DNA from: an uncultured bacterium
Lineage (GTDB): Bacteria > Actinomycetota > Actinomycetes > S36-B12
Assembly: GCA_903908025.1 (NCBI GenBank)
Contig: CAIVQM010000342.1
Location: 1-15,787 of the forward strand
DNA: 15,787 nt
Direction: 5' to 3'
Under the pieces are notes generated by a model. That model was given only the letters and a program-made list of their open reading frames with translations. It did not search any database and was not told the DNA's origin. Both the position numbers and the translations under genes were made by a program. Every line of letters begins with the position of its first letter. Position 1 is the stretch's first letter. This document shows, in pieces, positions 1-6,790 of this stretch.

Positions 1-17
1 CCCCCACCAACCTCAAG

Positions 18-42
18 GTCGACGGGATTAGTCGACGGGATT
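18..42. repeat. Short tandem duplication at the window start
   Basis: The 12-mer GTCGACGGGATT occurs at 18-29 and again at 31-42, one base apart, just past the stop codon of the hydrolase gene. The same 12-mer occurs a third time at 13512-13523 inside the glycosyltransferase gene. It does not look like an insertion-sequence end or an attachment site. A local duplication or an artefact at a contig end are the simplest readings. Confidence 0.5.
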
Positions 43-58
43 GGCGGATCGCCTGGGA

Positions 59-934
59 CTAGTGAGTAGTGGCGGCCACGTGCTGGGCAACCAGATCCGC
101 GAAGCGCTGCGGATCGTGCATGTGCGGCTCATGGCCGGCACCGGGAAAGACGACGAACTGGCTGCCCTCGAGCAGTTCATGGGCGTTCACGCCGTGCTTC
201 ATGGGGATCATCGGGTCCTTGTCACCCCAGATGATCAGCACGCGGGTGCCCTCCATCAGGTGCAGCTTGTCGAGGGCGGAGACGGTCTGTCCCTTCGGGC
301 TGACCACACTGCGCAACGTCGCGAGGAATGCCGTTCGCCGATCCTGCTCCGTGAGCCACGAGACCGTCTGCAGCGCCTGCGGGGTCAGCGCATGCGGGGC
401 AATGCCATAGCGGTCCAGTCGGCGCCCGACCCATGCCGCGCCCTTGAGGGTCTTCTCGTTGATGGCCCACCGGATGACGACTTCCGAACCGGGCAGGCTG
501 GCGGCGCGCAGGCCGGTGAAGGCCTCCTCGCCGAGGCCGCCGCTCGACTCGAGCACCATCGATTCAACCCGCTCGGGGAACTGGTAGACGAACTGCATCG
601 AGACACCACCACCGAGGGAGTGGCCCACGAGGTGAACGCGCTCGATATGCAGTTCGTCGAGCAGATCCCGCAGGGTGCTGGCAAGGGAGCCCAGGCTGTA
701 GTCACCACCGCCGCGTGCGGACTCCCCGTGTCCGGGCAGGTCCACCGCCACGACGCGCAGCCCCGTGGCGGCCAGCCGCTCCGGCACGTCGCCCCAGGTA
801 TCCGAGCTCGAGCCGATCCCATGGACGAGCAGGACGGGAATGCCGCTGCCGGGCAGATCGCGATAGGCCAACTCGCGGCCGTGCAGGGTGATGCGCTCGC
901 GGACGGCTGGCGTCCGGATGTCGTGCTGGCCCAT
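59..934 (-). CDS. Alpha/beta-fold hydrolase
   Basis: A 291-residue cytosolic serine hydrolase of the alpha/beta-hydrolase superfamily, probably an esterase, lipase or C-C bond hydrolase; the substrate cannot be read from the sequence. Visible elements are the oxyanion-hole motif HGIG (residues 39-42), a strand followed by DLPGHG (65-70), the nucleophile elbow GHSLGG with Ser106, the acid region WGDKDPMIP (Asp240 the likely triad acid) and the catalytic His268 in GAGHEPH. Length is normal for the family and there is no signal peptide. The ATG at 934 is preceded by GAGGGAG seven bases upstream, which supports this start. It lies downstream of the SOUL gene on the same strand, but the 67-base gap holds its own -10-like box and repeat cluster (966-1002). 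It is therefore probably transcribed separately under a dedicated repressor whose gene is not in this window. Confidence 0.93.
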   Translation of the reverse strand: MGQHDIRTPAVRERITLHGRELAYRDLPGSGIPVLLVHGIGSSSDTWGDVPERLAATGLRVVAVDLPGHGESARGGGDYSLGSLASTLRDLLDELHIERVHLVGHSLGGGVSMQFVYQFPERVESMVLESSGGLGEEAFTGLRAASLPGSEVVIRWAINEKTLKGAAWVGRRLDRYGIAPHALTPQALQTVSWLTEQDRRTAFLATLRSVVSPKGQTVSALDKLHLMEGTRVLIIWGDKDPMIPMKHGVNAHELLEGSQFVVFPGAGHEPHMHDPQRFADLVAQHVAATTH

Positions 935-965
935 GTGCGTGCTCCCTCGTCCGCCGTACCCGTCA

Positions 966-1002
966 GTAACCTACTATACCGTAACCTACGGTTGCGTAGG
1001 TT
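966..1002 (-). promoter_or_regulatory. Operator-like repeat cluster with -10 box upstream of the hydrolase
   Basis: GTAACCTAC occurs twice as a direct repeat (966-974 and 981-989). The second copy forms a perfect 7-base inverted repeat (AACCTAC at 983-989, GTAGGTT at 996-1002, 6-base spacer). Read on the minus strand, a TATAGT box (973-978) overlaps the first repeat and is bounded by the second. It would place a transcript start near 967, about 33 bases before the hydrolase ATG. Repeats overlapping the -35/-10 region are typical of repressor operators, for example TetR-type. The regulator's identity is inference. The last base of the repeat overlaps the stop codon of the SOUL gene. Confidence 0.55.
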
Positions 1003-1595
1003 CAGTTGGGAACCGGCGTGGCCGAATCTGCGACTGCACGGGTCACCCGCACGAGGATCTCGTTGCGTCGCGCGAAGGCTGGCTTCCAGGGCGGGTCGTA
1101 ACGAGCCCAGAGGGGCGGGCCGGCGGCGATCCAGCCGTGCTCGGCCATCACCCGCGTCAGTTCCGCCGTGTGCTTCGCCACATTGCCTGCCGACCAGCGG
1201 CCGGACCAGCGAATGGCGGCCGCCTCATGGGCCGCCACGGCCTGCAGCCGCACCCGAGCATCCGTCGGTTCCGGATACTCCTCGATCGGACGCGACCCCG
1301 GCAGCACGAAGGAGACGGTCCACGAATCAGCGTCGGCCGCGGGTTCCTGCAGCACCGGGGCGGTCATTGCCAGCCGCTCCCCTGCCTGCTCCTGAATGAC
1401 CGGTGCCGTCATCGCCAGCTTCGCACCAGACCTGTTCGCGCCCGAGATGTACGACACGAGCGGGCGGAATGCCGTGCTCCCTGCTTGCTCCATCGATCCT
1501 CGAACATCGATCGACGCAACGACGCACGGCTCGTAGTGACGCAGCTCCACGTCGCCGAACCTGCTGACTACCCGGTACTCCTGCTGTTCGGTCAT
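1002..1595 (-). CDS. SOUL-family heme-binding-like protein
   Basis: A 197-residue protein of the SOUL/HBP family, whose eukaryotic members bind heme or tetrapyrroles; the role of bacterial members is not settled. It shows the family pattern: an N-terminal YRVVSRFGDVELRHY segment, then two close copies of LAMTAPV (residues 60-66 and 75-81), which is usual in bacterial members, followed by WTVSFVLPGSRP (92-103) and a C-terminal WARYDPPWKPAFARRNEI block (163-180). No signal peptide is seen, so it is probably cytosolic. The ATG at 1595 opens exactly where similarity to the family begins. The frame stays open upstream to about 1928, but that part overlaps the start of the divergent oxidoreductase and reads as non-coding. 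It is divergent from the oxidoreductase at 1683, with an 87-base intergenic region between them. Heme binding here is inferred from the family. Confidence 0.9.
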   Translation of the reverse strand: MTEQQEYRVVSRFGDVELRHYEPCVVASIDVRGSMEQAGSTAFRPLVSYISGANRSGAKLAMTAPVIQEQAGERLAMTAPVLQEPAADADSWTVSFVLPGSRPIEEYPEPTDARVRLQAVAAHEAAAIRWSGRWSAGNVAKHTAELTRVMAEHGWIAAGPPLWARYDPPWKPAFARRNEILVRVTRAVADSATPVPN

Positions 1596-1671
1596 GTGGA
1601 CGGGAACACCCCGGCGGGGGTGTCGCATTCCCTGGAGAGCATCAAGGGGTGCCCGAATCCGGACAAGCCAA

Positions 1672-1677
1672 TACCCT
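1672..1677 (+). promoter_or_regulatory. Candidate -10 box of a leaderless oxidoreductase transcript
   Basis: TACCCT matches the actinobacterial TANNNT -10 pattern and ends five bases before the ATG at 1683. No Shine-Dalgarno sequence is visible before that ATG. This arrangement would start the transcript at or within a few bases of the start codon. No clear -35 element was found. Confidence 0.35.
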
Positions 1678-1682
1678 GTGCC

Positions 1683-2690
1683 ATGACCTCGAACACCTCC
1701 GTCCGGCTGGCCCGCCGCCCCGTGGGGCTGCCGGTTGCCGATGACTTCCGGCTCGACACCGAAGAACTGCCGGTACCCGGCCCCGGCCAGGTTCTCGTCC
1801 GCGTCACCTTGATCTCCCTTGACCCCGCGATGCGCGGCTGGCTCGACGACCGGCCCTCGTACCTGCCGCCGATCGGGCTCGACGAGGTGATCCGAGCCGG
1901 TGGCGTCGGCGAGGTCGTCACGTCGCATGATCCGCGCTTCCCTGTTGGCTCAATGGTGCAGGGGAATACCGGTGTGCAGGAATACGCCGTTCTCGACACG
2001 AATGGGCTGACGCGCGTTGACCCCGCCCTCGGCACACCGTCGATGTACCTCGGGGTCCTGGGCATGACGGGCATGACGGCGTACTTCGGGCTGTTCGAGC
2101 ACGGGCGTCCGCGTGCCGGCGATACCGTCCTCGTCTCCGCTGCGGCCGGTGCCGTCGGATCGATCGCCGGACAGCTGGCCCGTATCAACGGCTGTCGCGT
2201 CGTCGGAGTCGCCGGCGGGCCAGACAAGTGCTCATACGTCACCGATGGTCTCGGCTTCGATGCTGCCGTTGACTACAAGGGCGACTCGCTGCGCACTGCC
2301 ATCGGCGATGCCTGCCCGAGCGGCATCGACCTGTACTTCGACAACGTTGGCGGCGCGGTGCTCAACGCGGCCCTCGCCAACCTCGCGATGCACGCCCGCA
2401 TCGTGATCTGCGGTGCCATCTCGCAGTACAACGCGGAGCAGGTCACCCCCGGCCCGTCCAACTACATGGCACTGCTTGTTCGACGCGCGACGATGACGGG
2501 CTTCCTCGTGTTCGACCATGCTGCGGAATTCCGCACCGCGCGACGGCGGCTGGCGCAGTGGGTGGCCGATGGGCAACTCACGGCCCCGGAGACCCTCGTG
2601 CCGGGCTCGGTGGCTGACTTCCACAGTGTGTTCCTTCGACTGTTCACCGGCGACAACGTGGGCAAGCTCATCCTCGACATCTCGGCCTGA
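1683..2690 (+). CDS. NADP-dependent medium-chain oxidoreductase, CurA/LTB4DH type
   Basis: A 335-residue zinc-independent medium-chain dehydrogenase/reductase. This group reduces alpha,beta-unsaturated carbonyls such as 2-alkenals and curcumin with NADPH. Supporting features are the SLDPAMRGWL segment (residues 45-54), the ExxxxGxVGxxxGQ-like nucleotide-binding loop seen here as AAAGAVGSIAGQ (153-164), DLYFDNVGG (216-224) and CGAISQYN (243-250), all characteristic of the prostaglandin/leukotriene reductase subgroup. The cysteine-rich structural zinc loop of alcohol dehydrogenases is absent, as expected. The frame is open back to 888, but that upstream part lies over the oppositely oriented SOUL and hydrolase genes. 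The ATG at 1683 fits both the family N-terminus and a possible leaderless promoter. The SDR gene follows after 20 bases, so the two are probably co-transcribed and may act on related carbonyl or lipid substrates. Confidence 0.92.
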   Translation: MTSNTSVRLARRPVGLPVADDFRLDTEELPVPGPGQVLVRVTLISLDPAMRGWLDDRPSYLPPIGLDEVIRAGGVGEVVTSHDPRFPVGSMVQGNTGVQEYAVLDTNGLTRVDPALGTPSMYLGVLGMTGMTAYFGLFEHGRPRAGDTVLVSAAAGAVGSIAGQLARINGCRVVGVAGGPDKCSYVTDGLGFDAAVDYKGDSLRTAIGDACPSGIDLYFDNVGGAVLNAALANLAMHARIVICGAISQYNAEQVTPGPSNYMALLVRRATMTGFLVFDHAAEFRTARRRLAQWVADGQLTAPETLVPGSVADFHSVFLRLFTGDNVGKLILDISA

Positions 2691-2710
2691 CCGCAGAGCA
2701 AAGGAGTCAC

Positions 2711-3481
2711 ATGGACAACACTGGCAATGCTCTTGCTGGGCGCACGGCCCTGATCACTGGCGCTTCACGCGGGATCGGGCGAGCGATGGCCATCACCTTC
2801 GCAAGCCAGGGTGCGAACGTCGTCGTCTCGGCGCGCTCGGCCGAGACCCTCGCCGACGTGGTCGGTGAGATCACGGCGAGTGGTGGCCGCGCACTCGCCG
2901 TTCCCGCCGACGTCATGCACGAGGATTCAGCGTCGACCGTCGTCGATGCTGCCCTCGCCGAATTCGGCCGGCTCGATGTCCTCGTCAACAATGCCGGTGG
3001 CAACTCGTTCATGTCTCCGCTCGCGACGATGCGATTCGCCGGCTGGCAGAAGATCTTCGCCCTGAACCTCGACTCCACTGTCCGGATGATCCAGGCGGCT
3101 CTCCCGGCCCTGGTAGCGAGCGGCAACGGGTCGATCGTCAACGTGTCTTCGGTCACCGGCCTGCGTGGCTCGCCGCTCATGTCGCACTACGGCGCGGCGA
3201 AGGCCGCGGTGATCTCCCTGACCCAGAGTCTGGCCATCGAGGTGGCCCCCGACGGAGTGCGCGTCAACGCGCTCGTCCCCGGCTGGATTGACACCGACCT
3301 CACCGACTTCCTGCGCACCGACCAGGGCATCGAAGACACCGTCATCGGCCGTGTCCCGATGCAGCGCTGGGGCACTGCCGACGAGATCGCCCGGGCGGCC
3401 CTGTTCCTCGTCAGCGACGCATCGTCGTTCATGACCGGCCAGGCGCTCGTCGTCGACGGCGGGCTCAGCGCCCAGCCGTAG
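2711..3481 (+). CDS. Short-chain dehydrogenase/reductase (SDR), classical type
   Basis: A 256-residue classical SDR oxidoreductase using NAD(P)(H). It contains the dinucleotide-binding TGASRGIG (residues 17-24), NNAG (93-96), Asn119 in ALNLDS, and the catalytic Ser147, Tyr160 and Lys164 (SHYGAAK). These complete the Asn-Ser-Tyr-Lys tetrad. The C-terminal PGWIDTDL and FMTGQALVVDGG blocks are typical of FabG-like enzymes. Arg residues after the glycine motif (SARS, 40-43) suggest NADP(H) preference, which is inference. The start is firm: AAGGAG at 2701-2706 sits four bases before the ATG. It forms a two-gene operon with the preceding oxidoreductase. The substrate is not identifiable from sequence; a 3-hydroxyacyl or secondary alcohol is plausible. 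The gene converges on the small MT0933-like gene, with only 12 bases between the stop codons. Confidence 0.94.
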   Translation: MDNTGNALAGRTALITGASRGIGRAMAITFASQGANVVVSARSAETLADVVGEITASGGRALAVPADVMHEDSASTVVDAALAEFGRLDVLVNNAGGNSFMSPLATMRFAGWQKIFALNLDSTVRMIQAALPALVASGNGSIVNVSSVTGLRGSPLMSHYGAAKAAVISLTQSLAIEVAPDGVRVNALVPGWIDTDLTDFLRTDQGIEDTVIGRVPMQRWGTADEIARAALFLVSDASSFMTGQALVVDGGLSAQP

Positions 3482-3493
3482 TGCGGACCCGGC

Positions 3494-3667
3494 CTAGGAG
3501 AGCTGGTCCTTGATCGCGTCCTTGGCCATCTCGGCACCCTGGTCGACCGCACCGTCGACCTGATCCGGCGTGTGCTCCTTGACCTGAGCAGCAGCCGCAT
3601 CGACTGCACCGTCGATCTGATCCGATGACCCGCTCAGCATTCCCTTGGCGCTGTCCATGATTCCCAT
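3494..3667 (-). CDS. MT0933/Rv0909-like small antitoxin-family protein
   Basis: A 57-residue hydrophilic, probably helical protein beginning MGIMDSAKGMLSGSSDQIDG. This N-terminal style (MGI-D-AK-LL-G-DQID) matches the MT0933 (Rv0909-like) antitoxin family of actinobacteria. The protein contains two copies of a 16-residue unit 19 residues apart: residues 16-31 (DQIDGAVDAAAAQVKE) and 35-50 (DQVDGAVDQGAEMAKD). The ATG at 3667 follows GAGGGAG about 10 bases upstream. No toxin-like ORF lies beside it. The neighbours are the convergent SDR and, 117 bases upstream on the same strand, the histidine kinase. Many members of this family stand alone, so an antitoxin role is not implied by the name. DNA binding or a stress-related role are alternatives. 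Confidence 0.8.
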   Translation of the reverse strand: MGIMDSAKGMLSGSSDQIDGAVDAAAAQVKEHTPDQVDGAVDQGAEMAKDAIKDQLS

Positions 3668-3688
3668 GTGTGTCTCACTCCCTCAGTG

Positions 3689-3707
3689 GACCGCACCTCT
3701 TGCGGTC
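3689..3707. promoter_or_regulatory. Perfect hairpin in the kinase / small-protein gap
   Basis: GACCGCA (3689-3695) and TGCGGTC (3701-3707) form a perfect 7-base stem with a 5-base loop. It lies 22 bases before the start of the MT0933-like gene and 77 bases after the kinase stop. There is no T-run on the minus strand after it. It is therefore either a weak terminator for the kinase, a 5'-leader hairpin of the small gene, or a protein-binding site. Confidence 0.4.
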
Positions 3708-3784
3708 GGCACAGCACCAGAACGTATCGGGGACGGCTGGCCCACGTAACCGTTTCGCACAGGGACGGGGGCTCCGGCAGTCCC

Positions 3785-6037
3785 CTACTCGCGAGACACC
3801 CGGCGGCTGACCAGCACCGCGTACTCGTGGTCGGCATCACCGGACGCCAGGTCGTCGTCGACTTCGATGCTCACGTCATCGACGACCCGCGTCTCCCCGG
3901 GCAGCAGGCCGGCATCGCGAAGCCCTGTACGGGTGACCACAAGCGAGAGGTGGTCCTCCTCACCGTCGCTGAAGGCCTGAATGACCGGCGCCGTATCACC
4001 CGGTGCCGCCAGCAGCCGGTAGAGGATGCGCTCGACCGGAAGAGGCAGATCCCGCCCGTCCGTCGATGCGGTGATCGACCGCACATTCACTGAACGGCCG
4101 CTTCGAGACGCGTCGTCGACCAGGGACTTGGCGAGCACGGCGAACGCCCCGTCGGACTGCGGGTCGACCTGAATCCCAGCCCGGATACGCCCGTCGACCC
4201 GTTCCAAATCGCGCCGCATTCCAGCATCCACCTCGGCGCCAGCAGCGACGGTGCCCAGTAGACGAATCGCTTCGGCGACCGTGCCCTCAAGTTGCGTGCT
4301 GATGTCGACGGCTGCGCTCGCTCGGCTGCGCTCGGCGATCTCCCGCTGGCTCGCCCGACGGTTCTGGTCCTGCGCTACCTGATAGGCACGGGCACCCGCG
4401 CTGGTGATTGCCAGGATGACCGGCAGGGCGAGAACGGAGTTCACAAGCGCGACGAGCAGGAAGCCGCGACAGCCGGCCGGCAACTGTGCCGCGAGCACCA
4501 CCGCCCCCAGCGCCCATACGGGTAGCGCGACCGCGGCTGTCCACCATCCGCCCCACGCCACCAGGATCATGATCGAGAAGCCCGCGATGTTGATGGACCT
4601 ACTGACGCTGCCGGATTCGAAGCAGGCAACCGAGCCGCCCAGGAGCAGCCAGGGGACCAGCGCCGGGACGAGAGCCAGGGGAACCGAAATCGCGGGGCTC
4701 AGTCGCCGTCGCCGCGCAACAGTCCAGACCGCCGCCGCCGAGCCGAAGACCCCTGCCACGATTGCGATGTCCCGTCCTATGCCTGGCAGTTCGGCGAGAC
4801 CGGCGAAGTAGATGGCGCCAACAGCGACCGTGCCAGCCAACGGTGCCGTGACCAGTAATCGACCCTTGTCGAACGGCTGGTCCGTCACACTCGACTGGGC
4901 GGACGCACCGCGGGCAGACACCCGGATCGTGGATCGGTATCCGTGGCCGCTCGGCACCGCCTCCGACTGCCACGTTCCGCCGACATCGGCCAGAGCCGCA
5001 CCGAGCACACTCGCCGTGCCGACGCCGGAACGTGAGGCCGGGGAGATGCCCCGGCCGTTATCAGCGACCCGGATCTCGACGGTGTCGTCGTTGCCGACAA
5101 CCTCGATGTGCACTTCGGTCGCCTGCCCATGGCGGACGGAGTTGCGAATCAGCTCGAGTACCGCAGCGCGAACAGCTTCCAAGACGTCATCGGAGAGCTG
5201 AATGTCCGGCACGGTCCCGACGACACGCGCCGACTGACCTGCCTCGTCACCGCGGAGTGCTGCCTCAATCGCGCCAGCCACCGAAGCCCGCGAATCAACA
5301 TCGAGGTGTTCACGCCCGGCAACTTCGAGCGCCAGTTCCCCCGCCAGCCGGTCCCGGTCGACGTCCCGGGCCTGCATCACGTATCGAATCGAGTTGAGCA
5401 CAAGTTCGTGCAGGCGTGAGCCAGTCTCGCGCCACAGCCGGGCCCGCTCCTGGACCGCAATCGCGTCGGCCGTCTGACGATCCAGTTCCCGCAGACGCTC
5501 GTCCGCAGTCTGCGCTTCACGCACGAGGCCGTTCCAGGCCAGCCACATCGCGAGCCCTCCGAAGAGAACTACTCCGATCTGGACCCAGCCGCCCATCGCG
5601 GCCAGGCCCCCGGGGATGACATTTGCTGGACGTCCTCGCCACACGAGTGCAAGGACCGTTGCCCCAGCGACGGCCATCGCCAGGCCCCACACCCGCGAGA
5701 ACAGCGTGACGCTGACGAAGGTCAGGTAGCCGGCCATGGTGCCGAGCGGAATCCACGTCGGCGACCCGGCCGGCGACGCGGCCGGCGCGACGATGAGCAG
5801 CCCGATGCCTCCGACAGCCAGCCACAGCGCCCACGGACGGCCGCTCATCAGGATTCCCGCCAGCACCAGCAGTCCGCTGACGAGCAGCACAGCGTGCTCC
5901 GAGGCCGAGGTGCGCTGCCACGTCGCAGCCCCGAAAGCGGCGGTCAGCAGCCATGCCGCGCCCATCGCGACCAGGACGAGCCATCGCCGAGTGGACAGCA
6001 AGGCGCCCATCTCGGGATCGCCGGTCGCAATGCCCAC
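3785..6037 (-). CDS. Two-module membrane histidine kinase with degenerate second kinase half
   Basis: A sensor histidine kinase of about 750 residues, the likely partner of the divergent regulator. Residues 19-169 hold about six membrane spans. A coiled linker (173-200) leads to a dimerisation helix with ERARLWRETGSRLHELVLNS; His210 in LHELVLNS is the probable phospho-acceptor. The ATPase core follows, with N-box ELIRNSVRHG (Asn299), G1 box DNGRGI (326-331) and G2-like GVGTAS (338-343). Unusually, a second set of about five spans (394-545) comes next, then another coiled linker and a kinase-like tail (560-750). In that tail the helix LEGTVAEAIRLL aligns with LHELVLNSIRYV, placing Glu584 where His210 sits. 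No N, G1 or G2 box is visible. The GTG at 6037 has GGGAGG six bases upstream; a GTG at 6088 would add 17 residues. Kinase followed by C-terminal membrane spans recalls Streptomyces AbsA1. The signal is unknown. Confidence 0.88.
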   Translation of the reverse strand: MGIATGDPEMGALLSTRRWLVLVAMGAAWLLTAAFGAATWQRTSASEHAVLLVSGLLVLAGILMSGRPWALWLAVGGIGLLIVAPAASPAGSPTWIPLGTMAGYLTFVSVTLFSRVWGLAMAVAGATVLALVWRGRPANVIPGGLAAMGGWVQIGVVLFGGLAMWLAWNGLVREAQTADERLRELDRQTADAIAVQERARLWRETGSRLHELVLNSIRYVMQARDVDRDRLAGELALEVAGREHLDVDSRASVAGAIEAALRGDEAGQSARVVGTVPDIQLSDDVLEAVRAAVLELIRNSVRHGQATEVHIEVVGNDDTVEIRVADNGRGISPASRSGVGTASVLGAALADVGGTWQSEAVPSGHGYRSTIRVSARGASAQSSVTDQPFDKGRLLVTAPLAGTVAVGAIYFAGLAELPGIGRDIAIVAGVFGSAAAVWTVARRRRLSPAISVPLALVPALVPWLLLGGSVACFESGSVSRSINIAGFSIMILVAWGGWWTAAVALPVWALGAVVLAAQLPAGCRGFLLVALVNSVLALPVILAITSAGARAYQVAQDQNRRASQREIAERSRASAAVDISTQLEGTVAEAIRLLGTVAAGAEVDAGMRRDLERVDGRIRAGIQVDPQSDGAFAVLAKSLVDDASRSGRSVNVRSITASTDGRDLPLPVERILYRLLAAPGDTAPVIQAFSDGEEDHLSLVVTRTGLRDAGLLPGETRVVDDVSIEVDDDLASGDADHEYAVLVSRRVSRE

Positions 6038-6043
6038 ATCAAC

Positions 6044-6083
6044 CTCCCGTTCATCGGTATCCTGCGCCGAACGAGGACGGAGG
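6044..6083. promoter_or_regulatory. Compact divergent control region of the two-component pair
   Basis: Only 52 bases separate the kinase GTG (6037) from the regulator ATG (6090). Each gene has a clear ribosome-binding site in this space: CCTCCC at 6044-6049 (GGGAGG on the minus strand) for the kinase, and GGAGG at 6079-6083 for the regulator. A TATCCT box (6058-6063) could serve the regulator, and the overlapping GATACC/TACCGA read on the minus strand could serve the kinase. The promoters would then overlap and could be controlled together. The -10 assignments are inference and no convincing -35 was found. Confidence 0.4.
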
Positions 6084-6089
6084 TCCACG

Positions 6090-6728
6090 ATGGCAACTCA
6101 ACCCCGATTCGTCATTCTGGAGGATCATCCTCTGGTCCGCGAAGCGCTGGCGGACCGACTCGCGTCCCATCTCGGCGGTATCGCGATCGTCTACTCGGGC
6201 CAGTCCGTCGAGGATGCACTTCCTGTCCTCGCCGAAGGCGGGGCCGACTGCATCATCCTCGATCTCGACCTGGCCGACGGGCGAACGCCGGTCGCGAATG
6301 TCATCGAACTCGCCGAGAGCGGCGTGCCGATCCTCATCGTCAGCGCTCTGGGCGACCCACCCGCCATCCGGGCATCGCTGATGGCCGGCGCCTCGGGTTT
6401 CGTGTCCAAGCAGGCGGCCACGGAGGATCTCGTCGAGGCCGTCCAGGCGACGCTGCGAGGTGAGCAGTACACCTCTCCGGAGGTCGCCGCAGCCCTGCTG
6501 AGCAGCAGTCGCACCTCGGTCCCGCTGTCGGAGCAGGAGCGCCGCGCGATGGTCCTGTACGCATCGGGGCTCAAGATGCGCACGGTGGCCCGCCGCATGG
6601 GTGTCACGGAGGGCACAGCGCAGGAGTACATCAAGCGAGTGCGGGCCAAGTACCAGCGTGCGGGCACCCCCGTGCCGACCAAGACAGACATGTACCGGAT
6701 GGCGCGCAGCGAGGGCCTCGTCCCCTGA
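6090..6728 (+). CDS. LuxR/NarL-type DNA-binding response regulator
   Basis: A 212-residue two-component response regulator. The receiver domain (about 5-120) has the acidic pair Glu11/Asp12, phospho-acceptor Asp58 in IILDLDL, Ser85 at the switch position (IVSALGD) and Lys107 (FVSKQA). The C-terminal helix-turn-helix (about 144-206) starts LSEQERRAMVLYASGLKMRT and continues with VARRMGVTEGTAQEYIKRVRAKY. It ends with PTKTDMYRMARSEGL, a tail form frequent in actinobacterial regulators paired with HisKA_3-like kinases. The ATG at 6090 has GGAGG seven bases upstream, which decides it over the open frame further upstream that crosses the kinase gene. It is divergent from the large kinase by 52 bases. 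That kinase is therefore the obvious phospho-donor, and autoregulation from the shared intergenic DNA is plausible. Confidence 0.93.
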   Translation: MATQPRFVILEDHPLVREALADRLASHLGGIAIVYSGQSVEDALPVLAEGGADCIILDLDLADGRTPVANVIELAESGVPILIVSALGDPPAIRASLMAGASGFVSKQAATEDLVEAVQATLRGEQYTSPEVAAALLSSSRTSVPLSEQERRAMVLYASGLKMRTVARRMGVTEGTAQEYIKRVRAKYQRAGTPVPTKTDMYRMARSEGLVP

Positions 6729-6790
6729 CGTTGGCCCCTCGCTACCCTGTCAGTCTCGAACTCGACCTCACTTCAGCCAAGGAGAACACC

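Noticed and set aside
60..84. Doubled LAMTAPV motif in the SOUL protein as an unusual duplication (residue numbers of that protein)
   Set aside because: Two adjacent copies of this motif are common in bacterial SOUL proteins, so it is a family trait and not a peculiarity of this gene.
41..1399. Long plus-strand frame of 452 codons
   Set aside because: It lies opposite the hydrolase and SOUL genes, both of which have complete family motifs. Its translation is Arg/Pro/Ala-rich without any domain, typical of the antisense frame of high-GC genes.
888..1682. N-terminal extension of the CurA-type oxidoreductase by 265 residues
   Set aside because: The extension overlaps the SOUL gene on the other strand and has no domain character. 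Family homology starts at the ATG at 1683.
1596..1928. N-terminal extension of the SOUL protein
   Set aside because: It would overlap the oxidoreductase coding region, and the family N-terminus begins at the ATG at 1595.
3481..3785. Toxin partner for the MT0933-like gene
   Set aside because: No second small ORF with a ribosome-binding site or toxin motif (PIN, RelE, MazF or HicA type) is visible on either strand around it. The short plus-strand frames here are shadows.
5736..6089. Upstream extension of the response regulator
   Set aside because: It crosses the kinase gene in antisense. The ATG at 6090 with GGAGG seven bases upstream gives a normal receiver start.
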